From Spongiicolonus versatilis (GTDB lineage Bacteria; Pseudomonadota; Gammaproteobacteria; Arenicellales; Spongiicolonaceae), in NCBI GenBank assembly GCA_028286165.1, contig JAPYMU010000123.1:1-19416 (forward strand): a DNA stretch of 19,416 nucleotides, read 5' to 3'. Positions within the stretch are counted from its first letter, which is position 1. Each line of letters starts with the position of its first letter. The position numbers and the translations under genes are program-made. The notes beneath the pieces are model-generated. The model was not told where the DNA came from, did no database searches, and saw nothing but the letters and a program-made list of their open reading frames with translations. Below are positions 1 to 7,318 of the stretch, one piece after another.

Positions 1-527
1 GCGGCGGCAAAATCGTTAAACGCGCACGACACAAAACCGCCGGGCAGCGGGCCGAAGCCCTCTTGATAGGCCGGGTTGGCGGTGGCGGTGAGGGCGGCGA
101 GGGTGCGGCCGTGGAAAGCGCCGCTGAAGGTGACAATCTCGCGCTTGTGGTTGGCGTGGTGCAGCGAGGAAAATTTGCGCGCAAGTTTAATCGCCGCCTC
201 GTTGGCCTCGGAGCCTGAGTTGCAGAAAAAAACGCGCTCGGCAAAACATGCGCCCAGCAATTTTTCGGCAAGCGCGATGGACGGGCGGTTGTAATACAGG
301 TTGCTGACGTGGTTCAGCGCGGCGGCCTGGTTGGTGACGGCCTGGGTCACCCCGGCGTTGCAGTGGCCGAGGGAGTTGACGCTGATGCCGGCGCCGAAGT
401 CCAGATATTCGCTACCGGCGCCGTCCCACACCCGGCAGCCGCGGCCGCGCTCCAGCACGATGGCGGCCGCGGCGTAGTTGGGGACAAACAGGCGGCGCGC
501 GGCGGCTTTGAGTTTTTCCTGGTTCAT
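1..527 (-). CDS. argD: ArgD-type acetylornithine / succinyldiaminopimelate aminotransferase, C-terminus outside window
   Basis: This is a class III PLP-dependent aminotransferase. In this family ArgD transaminates N-acetylornithine in arginine synthesis and often N-succinyl-diaminopimelate in lysine synthesis. About 175 residues are visible, starting with ATG at 527 (MNQEKLKAAA). Visible marks are a W-D-G...E-Y-L-D-F...G-I near residues 34-48, the LGH motif near 53-55, the phosphate-loop motif NSGSEANEAA at 103-112 and FSGAFHGRT near 134-142. The PLP lysine and C-terminal domain lie beyond position 1. Its ATG overlaps the dapE stop in the four bases ATGA (524-527), so the two are translationally coupled. 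Pairing with dapE suggests that this enzyme also supplies the succinyl-DAP aminotransferase step (inference). No clear Shine-Dalgarno precedes the start, consistent with coupling. A related class III aminotransferase such as AstC or AruC is the alternative. Confidence 0.88.
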   Translation of the reverse strand, partial: MNQEKLKAAARRLFVPNYAAAAIVLERGRGCRVWDGAGSEYLDFGAGISVNSLGHCNAGVTQAVTNQAAALNHVSNLYYNRPSIALAEKLLGACFAERVFFCNSGSEANEAAIKLARKFSSLHHANHKREIVTFSGAFHGRTLAALTATANPAYQEGFGPLPGGFVSCAFNDFAA

Positions 528-1678
528 TTTTGCGCCGCCAGAAGTTTGTCCAGCACGCGCGCGTAGACTTCGGTGGCGGCGTCCAGTTCGCTCAGGAGGG
601 CGTGTTCGTCCACCTGGTGCACGGTGGCGTTCACGGTGCCGAACTCCACCACCTGCGCGCCGGTGGGGGCGATGAAGCGGCCGTCGGAAGTGCCGCCGAC
701 GGTGGACAACTCCGGGTCAAGCGCGGTGACTTCGCGCACGCTGTCCACCAGCGCGCGCAGCAGTTCACCGTCGGGAGTCTGGTACGGCTTGCCGTGCGAC
801 TCCCAGTGGATGGAAAATTTTTCCAGATGTTCACGGCAGATTTTTTCCAGCCGCGCCTTCAACGTCGACGGCGGCGAGGCCGGGGCGTAGCGAAAATTAA
901 ACCACACATCCACGCTGCCCGGAATCACGTTGTGCGCGCCGGTGCCGCCGCTGATGTTGGAGATCTGGAACGCGGTGGGCGGGAACCGGCCGTTGCCGCG
1001 GTCCCACTCGGTGCCCACCAGCGCGGCGATTAACGGGCCGACGCGGTGCACCGGGTTGTCGGCCAGTTGCGGGTAGGCGACGTGGCCCTGCTTGCCGTCC
1101 ACCGTCAGCCGGCCGCTGAGGGAGCCGCGGCGGCCTACTTTGATGGTGTCGCCCACCGCAGCGGCGCATGACGGCTCGCCGACCACGCACCAGGTAATTT
1201 GCTCGCCCTCTTCGGTGAGCGCCTCCACCACTTTGGCGGTGCCATCCTCGGCCTTGTCCTCTTCGTCGCTGGTAATCAGCAGCGCAATGCTGCCGGCGTG
1301 GCCGGGACAGCGGAGGGCGAATTGCTCGCAGGCCACCACCATCGCCGCCACGCCGCCCTTCATGTCCGCCGCGCCGCGCCCGTACAGCGCGCCGTCCACA
1401 ATGTCGCCGGCAAACGGCGGCGAGCGCCACCACGATTCCGGCCCGGCCGGCACCACGTCGGTGTGGCCGGCGAAAACCAGCAGCGGCTGGGCATCGCCAT
1501 GGCGCGCCCACAGGTTGGAAACATCGCCGAAAGGCATGGAGCGGCAGGTGAAGCCGGCGCGTTGCAGGCGCGCCGCCAGCACTTGCTGGCAACCGCCGTC
1601 GTGCGGCGAAACCGACTCCCGCCGCACCAGGTCGCGGGCCAGCGCGGCGGTGGCGGACAAGGCGGAGGGCGGATGCAT
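524..1678 (-). CDS. dapE: Succinyl-diaminopimelate desuccinylase
   Basis: This cytosolic dizinc peptidase of the M20 family hydrolyses N-succinyl-LL-2,6-diaminopimelate to succinate and LL-DAP in lysine and peptidoglycan precursor synthesis. The 384 residues are close to the usual ~375. Metal and catalytic motifs are visible: GHTDVVPAG with H72 and D74, ADMKGG with D105, TSDEED with acidic residues at 139-140, EPS in the middle, a GRRGSLSG dimerisation-domain motif, and the late GGTSDGRFI motif. I chose the ATG at 1678 (MHPPSALSA). An upstream in-frame start at 1747 would run into the start of the divergent yceF gene and adds residues not typical of the family. No good Shine-Dalgarno is seen. 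An AT-rich TATATT lies only 7 nt upstream of the ATG. The gene is followed by argD with a 4-bp overlap. Confidence 0.94.
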   Translation of the reverse strand: MHPPSALSATAALARDLVRRESVSPHDGGCQQVLAARLQRAGFTCRSMPFGDVSNLWARHGDAQPLLVFAGHTDVVPAGPESWWRSPPFAGDIVDGALYGRGAADMKGGVAAMVVACEQFALRCPGHAGSIALLITSDEEDKAEDGTAKVVEALTEEGEQITWCVVGEPSCAAAVGDTIKVGRRGSLSGRLTVDGKQGHVAYPQLADNPVHRVGPLIAALVGTEWDRGNGRFPPTAFQISNISGGTGAHNVIPGSVDVWFNFRYAPASPPSTLKARLEKICREHLEKFSIHWESHGKPYQTPDGELLRALVDSVREVTALDPELSTVGGTSDGRFIAPTGAQVVEFGTVNATVHQVDEHALLSELDAATEVYARVLDKLLAAQK

Positions 1679-1728
1679 GGCGCGGAATATAGCAGAACTG
1701 CGCGGGTTTTGCGGTGTAAAATGCGCGA
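1679..1728. promoter_or_regulatory. Short divergent promoter region between dapE and yceF
   Basis: Only 50 bp separate the two divergent start codons. Two -10-like hexamers are present. TATATT reads towards dapE (plus-strand 1686-1691, 7 nt before its ATG). TAAAAT reads towards yceF (1717-1722, 6 nt before its ATG). Neither start has a Shine-Dalgarno, so very short or leaderless transcripts are possible. I found no convincing -35 hexamers at 16-18 bp spacing, so the assignment is tentative. Confidence 0.35.
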
Positions 1729-2298
1729 ATGCTGGTGCTCGCATCAAAATCGCCCTACCGGCGCAAGTTGTTGCAACAACTGGGGCTTCGGTTTCATTGC
1801 GCGGCGCCGGCGGTGGACGAGACCGTGCGGGCGGGCGAATCGGCGGACCGCCTGGTGGTGCGGCTGGCAGTGGAAAAGGCGCGCGCCGGGGCGGCCGAGT
1901 GGCCGGGGGCGGTGGTCATCGGCGCCGACCAGGTGGCCGAATGCGGCGGCGAGATTTTCGGCAAGCCGGGAACGGCGGAGGCGGCGGTGAACATGCTGCG
2001 CCGCTCATCCGGAATGGAAGTGAAACTTTATACCGGGCTTGCACTCATCGGCACAAGTGGCTGTGAACAAACGAAAATGGAAATCTTCCACGCCAAATTC
2101 CGCCCGCTGGACGAGGCCACGATTCAACGCTACGTGGCGCGGGAAAAACCGCTGGACTGCGCCGGCGCGGTGCGCGCCGAGGGTCCCGGAATCGCCCTGC
2201 TGGAACACCTGCGCGGCGACGACCCGAACACGCTGATTGGCCTGCCGCTGATTGCTTTGGTGCGGATGCTGGAGGCGGAGGGGGTGAGGGTGGTTTAG
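1729..2298 (+). CDS. yceF: Maf-family nucleotide pyrophosphatase, YceF type (7-methyl-GTP pyrophosphatase)
   Basis: This Maf/HAM1-fold house-cleaning enzyme hydrolyses non-canonical nucleoside triphosphates to the monophosphate and pyrophosphate. The YceF subgroup prefers 7-methyl-GTP. The 189 residues match family length. Visible motifs are the N-terminal LASKSPYRRKLL (substrate loop with S and RR), AAPAVDET, IGADQV with the catalytic aspartate D67, GKPGTAE, YTGLALI, the CAGA segment with EGPGIAL, and the C-terminal DPNTLIGLPLIAL. The overall pattern follows Escherichia coli YceF rather than YhdE, which acts on dTTP/UTP. The start at 1729 places the conserved LAS motif at residue 4, as in the family. 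The stop TAG overlaps the stop of the convergent racemase-like gene (TTAG, 2295-2298), leaving no room for an intergenic terminator. Confidence 0.93.
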   Translation: MLVLASKSPYRRKLLQQLGLRFHCAAPAVDETVRAGESADRLVVRLAVEKARAGAAEWPGAVVIGADQVAECGGEIFGKPGTAEAAVNMLRRSSGMEVKLYTGLALIGTSGCEQTKMEIFHAKFRPLDEATIQRYVAREKPLDCAGAVRAEGPGIALLEHLRGDDPNTLIGLPLIALVRMLEAEGVRVV

Positions 2299-3035
2299 AA
2301 CGCCGGCGGGCGGACCGCGGCGTACAGCCATTGCACCAAATTAAACATGGAAAACACCGGCAGGCCGGTGGCGGCCTGGACGGCGCGGGCGTAGGGAATC
2401 ATGTTGGTGCATTCCAAAACGATGGCGCCGGCGCGGGGGTGGTTGGTGAGGGTTTGGGCGGCGGTGACGATTTCGGCGCGGGCGCGGTCCACATTGAAAT
2501 GCGCCCGGTCACCGACGATGGCGCGGGTGAACTCGGCGGCGTCTTCGGTGCCGGCGATGGGCGTGTCCGCCGGGACGCCGGCGCAATGCAGGTGTTCTTC
2601 GGTGAGGGCGGCTTTGTGGACGGTGAGGATGGCACAGCATTTTTGCGGCGGCAGCGCGGCGTTAATGACCGGCACTTGCATCAGTGCGGAAGCCGCCACC
2701 GGCACTTTTGCCGCCGCTTGCAACTCTTCCTGCAGCAGCGACAGAAATCCGCAACTGGTGGTGATCGCCGCTGCGCCCTCCTCCACCAATTCACGCGCGG
2801 CCCGGGTGAAGACGCCCACCAACCCGGCGCTTTTGTGCAGCACCACGCGCTCCGGAGTCGCGCCTTGCACAACTTTGTAATGCACCGGGAAAGGCCAGGT
2901 CACCGGGTTGCCGATGTCACCGGGGATGCGCGGGAAGCGCGTCTGCAGCATCAGGATTCCGACCGCCGCGCCGGCGCCGGCGCCGGCACTTTCGCCGGCG
3001 GCGTGGCCAGACTCAGAGAATTGTTTTGCAACCAC
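2295..3035 (-). CDS. Aspartate/glutamate racemase superfamily protein
   Basis: This is a cofactor-independent Asp/Glu/hydantoin racemase-fold protein of 246 residues. The two-cysteine signature is visible: a cysteine in ITTSCGFLSLL in the first half and another in VLECTNMIPYA near the C-terminus. These match the acid-base cysteine pair used for proton abstraction at C-alpha. The conserved core begins at ILMLQTRFPRIPGDIGN. The segment before it is low in complexity (AGAGAGAA, encoded by three copies of GCCGGC at 2970-2987). The GTG start at 3035 is the longest supportable start but is uncertain. The gene is divergent from the DadA-like oxidoreductase 68 bp away, and racemases often sit beside such enzymes. 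An amino acid racemase role is therefore likely, but hydantoin, maleate-isomerase or decarboxylase activity is known in the same superfamily and the substrate cannot be read from sequence. Confidence 0.82.
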   Translation of the reverse strand: MVAKQFSESGHAAGESAGAGAGAAVGILMLQTRFPRIPGDIGNPVTWPFPVHYKVVQGATPERVVLHKSAGLVGVFTRAARELVEEGAAAITTSCGFLSLLQEELQAAAKVPVAASALMQVPVINAALPPQKCCAILTVHKAALTEEHLHCAGVPADTPIAGTEDAAEFTRAIVGDRAHFNVDRARAEIVTAAQTLTNHPRAGAIVLECTNMIPYARAVQAATGLPVFSMFNLVQWLYAAVRPPAF

Positions 3036-3103
3036 GGCGCGCCCCGGCTAACATCGCGTTATCCTCGCATGTCCCCGCGCGGGATTCCAGCGGGGCGCCC
3101 GTG
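3036..3103. promoter_or_regulatory. Divergent intergenic region with an operator-like palindrome
   Basis: This 68-bp region lies between the racemase-like gene and the DadA-like gene. It contains an interrupted palindrome TAAC-ATCGC-GTTA (3049-3061), the kind of site a dimeric regulator could bind, and GC-rich inverted repeats between 3074 and 3097 (CCCCG/CGGGG arms and the self-complementary CCCGCGCGGG). I see no clear -35/-10 pair and no Shine-Dalgarno in front of the ATG at 3104. A regulator gene for this locus is not in the window. The operator assignment is inference from symmetry only. Confidence 0.3.
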
Positions 3104-4342
3104 ATGAAGTTAACCGTGGCCGTCATCGGCGCCGGCATTGTCGGCGTTTCCTGCGCCGAGCATTTGCGCCGCGCCGGCTGCACCGTCACCCTGATCGAGC
3201 GCGGCACCGCCGGCGGCGCCACCTCCTCCGGCAACGCCGGCATCCTCGCCGCTTGCAGCGTCATTCCGGTGGCCACACCCGGCATTATCGGAAAAATCCC
3301 GCGCCTGGTACTGGGGCCGCGCCAGCCGGTTTTTGTGCGCGCCGCCCATGTGCCGCGGCTGCTGCCCTGGGCGCTGCGCTATTTGCGCAATGCCAGCGCC
3401 GGCCGGGTGGAAAAAATCGCCGCCGCGCTGGCGCCGCTGGTCACCGACACGGTTGCCGAACACCGCGCCCTCGCCGCCGGCAGCGGGGCTGAAGAATTGC
3501 TGCGCGAGTCGGATTATGTGTATTTGTATTCCGGCCGCGCCGATGCCGGGGGGGAGGACTGGAACTGGCGGCTGCGCGCGCGCCACGGCATCACCGCCGA
3601 TCTTCTCGGGCGCAGCGCGCTCACCAATGCCGACGCTGCACTCGGCCCGCGCTACCAATTGGGCCGGCGCATGGGCGGACACGGCTACCTGCTGGACCCG
3701 GAGGAATACGTGAAACGCATCGCCGGCTTCTTTTGCCGGCGCGGCGGAGAATTTCTGCATGCCGACGCCACCGACTTGCGCCCCGGCGATGCAAAAGTGA
3801 CGGTGGCATGGCAAGGCGGCGAAAAAACATTTGACCGCGCGGTGCTCGCCTGCGGCATCTGGTCGCAAAAATTTGCGGCACAACTGGGCCACAAAACCAT
3901 GCTGCAAAGCGAGCGCGGCTACCATCTGGATTTTCACGGCGCCAGCCATGTCCCGCCCCACCCCTACATGCTGGCCGACACCAAGGCGGTGCTGACGCCC
4001 ATGGCGTGGGGCTTGCGCGCCGCCGGGCTGGTGGAGTTCGCCGGCCTGGCGGCAAAACCCAAGCCGCGCGCTTTCCGTCTGCTGGCACGGGCGGTGCGTG
4101 CAATCTATCCTGATTTTACATATGATAAGCGCGTGGAATGGATGGGACACCGCCCGTCCACGCCGGACAGCCTGCCGTTTATCGGCGCATTGCCGGCGCA
4201 CCCGCAGGTGCTGTTTGCTTTCGGCCACCAGCACCTGGGCCTGACCATGGGCCCGAAAACCGGGCGCATCATCGCCGCGTTAATTTGCGGCGGCGGGGCT
4301 CCTTGCGACCTGCGCCCCTACCGCGCCGGGCGCTTTGACTGA
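3104..4342 (+). CDS. FAD-dependent oxidoreductase, D-amino-acid dehydrogenase (DadA)-like
   Basis: This DAO-family flavoprotein (412 residues) probably oxidises a D-amino acid to its 2-oxo acid and ammonia, passing electrons to the respiratory chain as DadA does. The N-terminus carries the dinucleotide-binding motif GAGIVG (about residues 8-13) followed by the acidic end of strand 2 in LIERG. A GGATSSGNAG segment like that of DadA follows. The C-terminal part has WMGHRPSTPDSLPFIG and FGHQHLGLTMGPKTGR, the conserved FAD-closing region of DadA/glycine-oxidase-like enzymes. The start at 3104 gives MKLTVAVIGAG, the usual position of the Rossmann fold. An earlier in-frame ATG at 3026 would add a non-conserved extension and overlap the divergent gene. 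The TRAP binding-protein gene follows after 29 bp, so the two are probably one operon. Other amine or imino acids are possible substrates. Confidence 0.87.
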   Translation: MKLTVAVIGAGIVGVSCAEHLRRAGCTVTLIERGTAGGATSSGNAGILAACSVIPVATPGIIGKIPRLVLGPRQPVFVRAAHVPRLLPWALRYLRNASAGRVEKIAAALAPLVTDTVAEHRALAAGSGAEELLRESDYVYLYSGRADAGGEDWNWRLRARHGITADLLGRSALTNADAALGPRYQLGRRMGGHGYLLDPEEYVKRIAGFFCRRGGEFLHADATDLRPGDAKVTVAWQGGEKTFDRAVLACGIWSQKFAAQLGHKTMLQSERGYHLDFHGASHVPPHPYMLADTKAVLTPMAWGLRAAGLVEFAGLAAKPKPRAFRLLARAVRAIYPDFTYDKRVEWMGHRPSTPDSLPFIGALPAHPQVLFAFGHQHLGLTMGPKTGRIIAALICGGGAPCDLRPYRAGRFD

Positions 4343-4361
4343 AAACTTAACCAACCAACTC

Positions 4362-4368
4362 GGAGGAG
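4362..4368 (+). promoter_or_regulatory. Strong ribosome binding site for the first dctP
   Basis: GGAGGAG lies 3 nt before the ATG at 4372 as written, with its GGAGG core 5 nt away. It is among the strongest Shine-Dalgarno sequences in the window. This suits the high expression usually needed for a periplasmic binding protein compared with the flanking genes, and it fixes the start of dctP. Confidence 0.75.
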
Positions 4369-4371
4369 AAA

Positions 4372-5352
4372 ATGAAAACATCAAAATACACCGCCGCCCT
4401 CACCCTCGCCGTGTGCGGTGCGCTGGCCGGCACTGCTGTGGCCGATGAGAAGTGGGACATGCCCATGGCCTACGCCGACTCCAACTACCACACGCAAAAC
4501 GGCAAACTGTTCGCCGAGGCGGTGAACATCGCCACCGGCGGCGACCTGGAAATTGTGGTGCACGGCGGCGGCTCGCTGTTCAAGGGCGGCGACATCAAGC
4601 GCGCGGTGCAAACCGGCCAGGCGCAAATCGGCGAGCGCCTGCTGTCGGCGCACCAGAATGAGGTGGCCATGTTCGGTTTTGACTCGGTGCCGTTTCTGGC
4701 CACGTCGTTTGAGGCCTCGGAAAAACTGTGGCAGGCGGCGCGGCCGGCGATTGAAAAACTTCTCGCCGAACAGAATTTAGTGCTGCTGTATTCGGTGCCG
4801 TGGCCGCCGCAGGGTTTGTATTTCAACAAGCCGGTGGACGACGTGGACGACATGCGCGGCGTCAAGTTCCGCTCCTACAACTCGGCCACCGCGCGCCTGG
4901 CCGAACTCACCGGCATGGTGCCAACGCAAATTGAAGCCGCCGAAATCACCCAGGCTTTCGCCACCGGCGTGGTGGAATCCATGGTGTCCTCCGGCTCCAC
5001 CGGCTACGACCGCAAACTGTGGGAGCATGTGTCGCACTTTTACGAAGTGAACGCCTGGCTGCCGCGCAACTACGTTTTTGTGCACGCCGACGCCTGGGAG
5101 GACCTGGACGAAGACACGCAAAACATCGTGCGCGGCGCGGCGCTGCTGGCCGAAAAAGCCGGCACCGCCAAAGCGCAGCAGTTGTCCGACTGGTATGTGG
5201 CGCAACTGGCGGCCAACGGAATGAAAACCCAGACGGCCAGCCGGCAGTTGCGCAACAGCCTGGAAAAAGTCGGCGAAACCATGACCCGCGAATGGCTGGA
5301 CAAAGCCGGCGCCGCCGGCCGCGCGGTGGTGGAGGACTACCAAAGCATGTGA
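4372..5352 (+). CDS. dctP: TRAP transporter periplasmic substrate-binding protein (system 1)
   Basis: This DctP-family periplasmic solute receptor of a tripartite ATP-independent transporter has 326 residues. It begins with a Sec signal peptide (MKTSKY, hydrophobic core, predicted cleavage after AVA at about residue 24). The cysteine in the core does not form a lipobox. The family fold is visible: FAEAVNIATGG early, a GQAQIGE segment, FGFDSVPFLA, a DDMRGVKFRSYN motif whose R167 corresponds to the arginine that binds the substrate carboxylate in most DctP proteins, and QAFATGVVESMVSSG. This implies a carboxylate substrate, and the DadA-like gene upstream suggests an amino acid or 2-oxo acid (inference). 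It is followed by the membrane subunits dctQ and dctM in the same direction. Confidence 0.94.
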   Translation: MKTSKYTAALTLAVCGALAGTAVADEKWDMPMAYADSNYHTQNGKLFAEAVNIATGGDLEIVVHGGGSLFKGGDIKRAVQTGQAQIGERLLSAHQNEVAMFGFDSVPFLATSFEASEKLWQAARPAIEKLLAEQNLVLLYSVPWPPQGLYFNKPVDDVDDMRGVKFRSYNSATARLAELTGMVPTQIEAAEITQAFATGVVESMVSSGSTGYDRKLWEHVSHFYEVNAWLPRNYVFVHADAWEDLDEDTQNIVRGAALLAEKAGTAKAQQLSDWYVAQLAANGMKTQTASRQLRNSLEKVGETMTREWLDKAGAAGRAVVEDYQSM

Positions 5353-5379
5353 CCCGGTGAGGGCGGCGACAGTGGTGCG

Positions 5380-5985
5380 ATGCTGAGCGCGCTCACCGCC
5401 GGGTGGCGGCGTGCCGCGCGCGTTCTGGACCGCGTCTACCTCGCCGCCGGCGTCACCGCCGCCGCGTTTTTAGTTCTGCTGCTGGCGGCGGTGGCGTTGC
5501 AGGTGACGGCGAGGTGGGCCGGCGTTGGCTTTCCCGGCTCCACCAACTACGCCGGCTACTGCATGGCCGCGTCGTCGTTCCTGGCCCTGGCCTTCGCGCT
5601 CAGCCGGGGCGCGCACATTCGCGTGCACTTCATGCTCAACGCCCTCGGCAGCCGCCGCGCCATCGGTGAGGCCTGGTGCTATCTGGTCGCCGCGCCGCTG
5701 GCCACTTGGTTCGCCTGGTTCGCGCTGCGCGGCAACTATTTTTCGCGCGCGCTGAACGACATCAGCCAGGGCCAGGACGCCACGCCGCTGTGGATTCCCC
5801 AACTCGCCATGTCGGCCGGCGCGGTGCTGGTGGCGGTGGCGCTGTGGGACGGGCTGCTGCGCGTTCTGTTGTTCGGGCCGGCGCCGCCATCTTCAGCGCG
5901 GCAACCGTCACCTTCCACGTTGCAACCGTCACTTTCGACGCCGCAACCTTCACCTTCAACGGCGAAACCGCCGCCGCCAAAGTAG
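5380..5985 (+). CDS. dctQ: TRAP transporter small membrane subunit DctQ (system 1) with repetitive C-terminal tail
   Basis: This inner-membrane DctQ-type subunit (201 residues) partners with DctM. Four hydrophobic segments are visible: about 21-43, about 60-75 (with the family SRGAHIRV motif just after), about 103-118, and about 144-165. The DctQ core ends at about residue 170 (LLRVLLFGP). The rest is a low-complexity Pro/Ser/Thr/Gln tail with a heptad repeat (QPSPSTL, QPSLSTP, QPSPSTA) ending in KPPPPK. That tail is encoded by 21-bp tandem repeats and is not part of the usual family. The ATG at 5380 lies 27 bp after dctP without a strong Shine-Dalgarno. dctM starts 11 bp beyond the stop. Confidence 0.9.
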   Translation: MLSALTAGWRRAARVLDRVYLAAGVTAAAFLVLLLAAVALQVTARWAGVGFPGSTNYAGYCMAASSFLALAFALSRGAHIRVHFMLNALGSRRAIGEAWCYLVAAPLATWFAWFALRGNYFSRALNDISQGQDATPLWIPQLAMSAGAVLVAVALWDGLLRVLLFGPAPPSSARQPSPSTLQPSLSTPQPSPSTAKPPPPK

Positions 5986-5999
5986 ACGCCGCAACCGTG
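5895..5999 (+). repeat. Five-unit 21-bp tandem repeat spanning the dctQ 3' end and the dctM start codon
   Basis: Five consecutive 21-bp units start at 5895, 5916, 5937, 5958 and 5979. The first three are well conserved around the core GCAACC-N3-AC/CA-YTTC, and the fourth and fifth are degenerate. The last unit ends exactly with the GTG used as dctM start (5997-5999). The array is open in the dctQ frame (heptads rich in P, S and T) and in the dctM frame upstream of its start (heptads such as ATVTFHV, ATVTFDA, ATFTFNG). The unit resembles that of the array at 7319-7463. Confidence 0.75.
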
Positions 6000-7304
6000 G
6001 ACTACCTCGCCCTCAGCGCCATTTTTATCTTCGTTCTGTTCCTGCTGCTCGGCACCGGGGTGTGGGTGGCGCTGGCGCTGCTGGGCGCGGCGCTGGTGGG
6101 CATGGAATTGTTCACCACGCGGCCGGCCGGCGATGCAATGTTCACCACGGTGTGGACGTCGTCCTCCAGTTGGTCGCTGACCGCGCTGCCGCTGTTCATC
6201 TGGATGGGCGAGATTTTGTACCGCACGCGGCTGTCCGAGGAATTGTTCCGCGGCCTGGCGCCGTGGATGGCGCGGCTGCCGGGCGGGCTGCTGCACACCA
6301 ACATTCTCGGCTGCACGGTGTTCGCCGCAGTCTCCGGCTCGTCGGCGGCGACGCTCACCACCGTCGGCCGCATGTCCATTCCCGAACTGCGCAAACGCAA
6401 CTACCCGGAGGCGATGATTATCGGCACATTGGCCGGCGCCGCCACCTTGGGACTCATGATTCCACCGTCGCTCACGCTCATCGTCTACGGCGTCACCATC
6501 AACGAATCCATTTCCAAACTGTTCATCGCCGGCGTGCTGCCGGGGCTGGTGCTGTCGCTGCTGTTCATGGGTTATGTCGCGGCGTGGCATTTCGCCCGCC
6601 CGGCGCAGCGGCCGGCGGCGGAGCCGAAGATGCGCTTGGTCGACAAAATTAAAAACTCGCGCGCGCTGATTCCGGTGGTGTGCCTGGTGGCGCTGGTGAT
6701 TGGCGCCATGTATTTGGGTTTCGCCACCGCCACCGAGGCCGCCGCTTTCGGCGTCGCCGGCGCTCTCGCACTGGCCGCGCTGCAGGGCGAGTTAAACTGG
6801 AAAAGTTTCAGCGCCAGCGTGATGGGCGCCACCGCCACCTCGTGCATGGTGGCGTTCATTTTGATGGGCGCGGCGTTCCTGTCGCTGTCCATGGGCTTCA
6901 CCGGCCTGCCGCGCGCGCTGGCCGACTGGATTGCATCATTGCAACTCTCCCCGGTCATGCTGATCGCCGCGCTCACCGTGTTCTACATCATCATCGGCTG
7001 TTTTTTGGACGGCATCTCGGCGGTGGTGCTGACCATGGCCGTGGTGGAGCCCATGATTCGCGCCGCCGGCATCGACGTTATCTGGTTCGGCATCTTCATC
7101 GTGGTGGTCGTGGAAATGGCGCAAATCACCCCGCCCATCGGCTTCAACCTGTTCGTCATGCAAGGCCTCACCGGCCACGACATCACCTGGATCGCCCGCA
7201 CCGCGCTGCCCATGTTTCTGCTGATGATGGTGATGGTGGCGCTGCTGGTCGCCTTCCCCGAAATCGCAACCTGGCTGCCGCAGACCATGCGGGGGGTGGG
7301 GTGA
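5997..7304 (+). CDS. dctM: TRAP transporter large membrane subunit DctM (system 1)
   Basis: This DctM-type permease subunit of 435 residues has about 12 hydrophobic segments. It carries the family features ALPLFIWMGEIL, GGLLHTNILGCTVFAAVSGSSAATL, an IGTLAGAATLGLMIPPSLTLIVYG helix-turn, a cytoplasmic loop near residues 190-215, and the second half-repeat with FLDGISAVVLTM and MAQITPPIGFNLFVMQG. It catalyses Na+-coupled transport with DctP and DctQ (family knowledge). The start is taken as the GTG at 5997 (V/M-DYLALSAIFIF), because the first transmembrane helix begins immediately after it and the length then fits the family. The same reading frame stays open far upstream inside dctQ, but that part does not look like DctM. 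No Shine-Dalgarno is seen, so translation may depend on coupling to dctQ. Confidence 0.92.
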   Translation: MDYLALSAIFIFVLFLLLGTGVWVALALLGAALVGMELFTTRPAGDAMFTTVWTSSSSWSLTALPLFIWMGEILYRTRLSEELFRGLAPWMARLPGGLLHTNILGCTVFAAVSGSSAATLTTVGRMSIPELRKRNYPEAMIIGTLAGAATLGLMIPPSLTLIVYGVTINESISKLFIAGVLPGLVLSLLFMGYVAAWHFARPAQRPAAEPKMRLVDKIKNSRALIPVVCLVALVIGAMYLGFATATEAAAFGVAGALALAALQGELNWKSFSASVMGATATSCMVAFILMGAAFLSLSMGFTGLPRALADWIASLQLSPVMLIAALTVFYIIIGCFLDGISAVVLTMAVVEPMIRAAGIDVIWFGIFIVVVVEMAQITPPIGFNLFVMQGLTGHDITWIARTALPMFLLMMVMVALLVAFPEIATWLPQTMRGVG

Positions 7305-7318
7305 CGGCCGCGGTTTTC

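Noticed and set aside
5736..6590. Long minus-strand ORF opposite dctQ and dctM.
   Set aside because: It is a shadow of the real TRAP genes caused by high GC content. The composition is rich in His, Arg and Gly, with no family resemblance.
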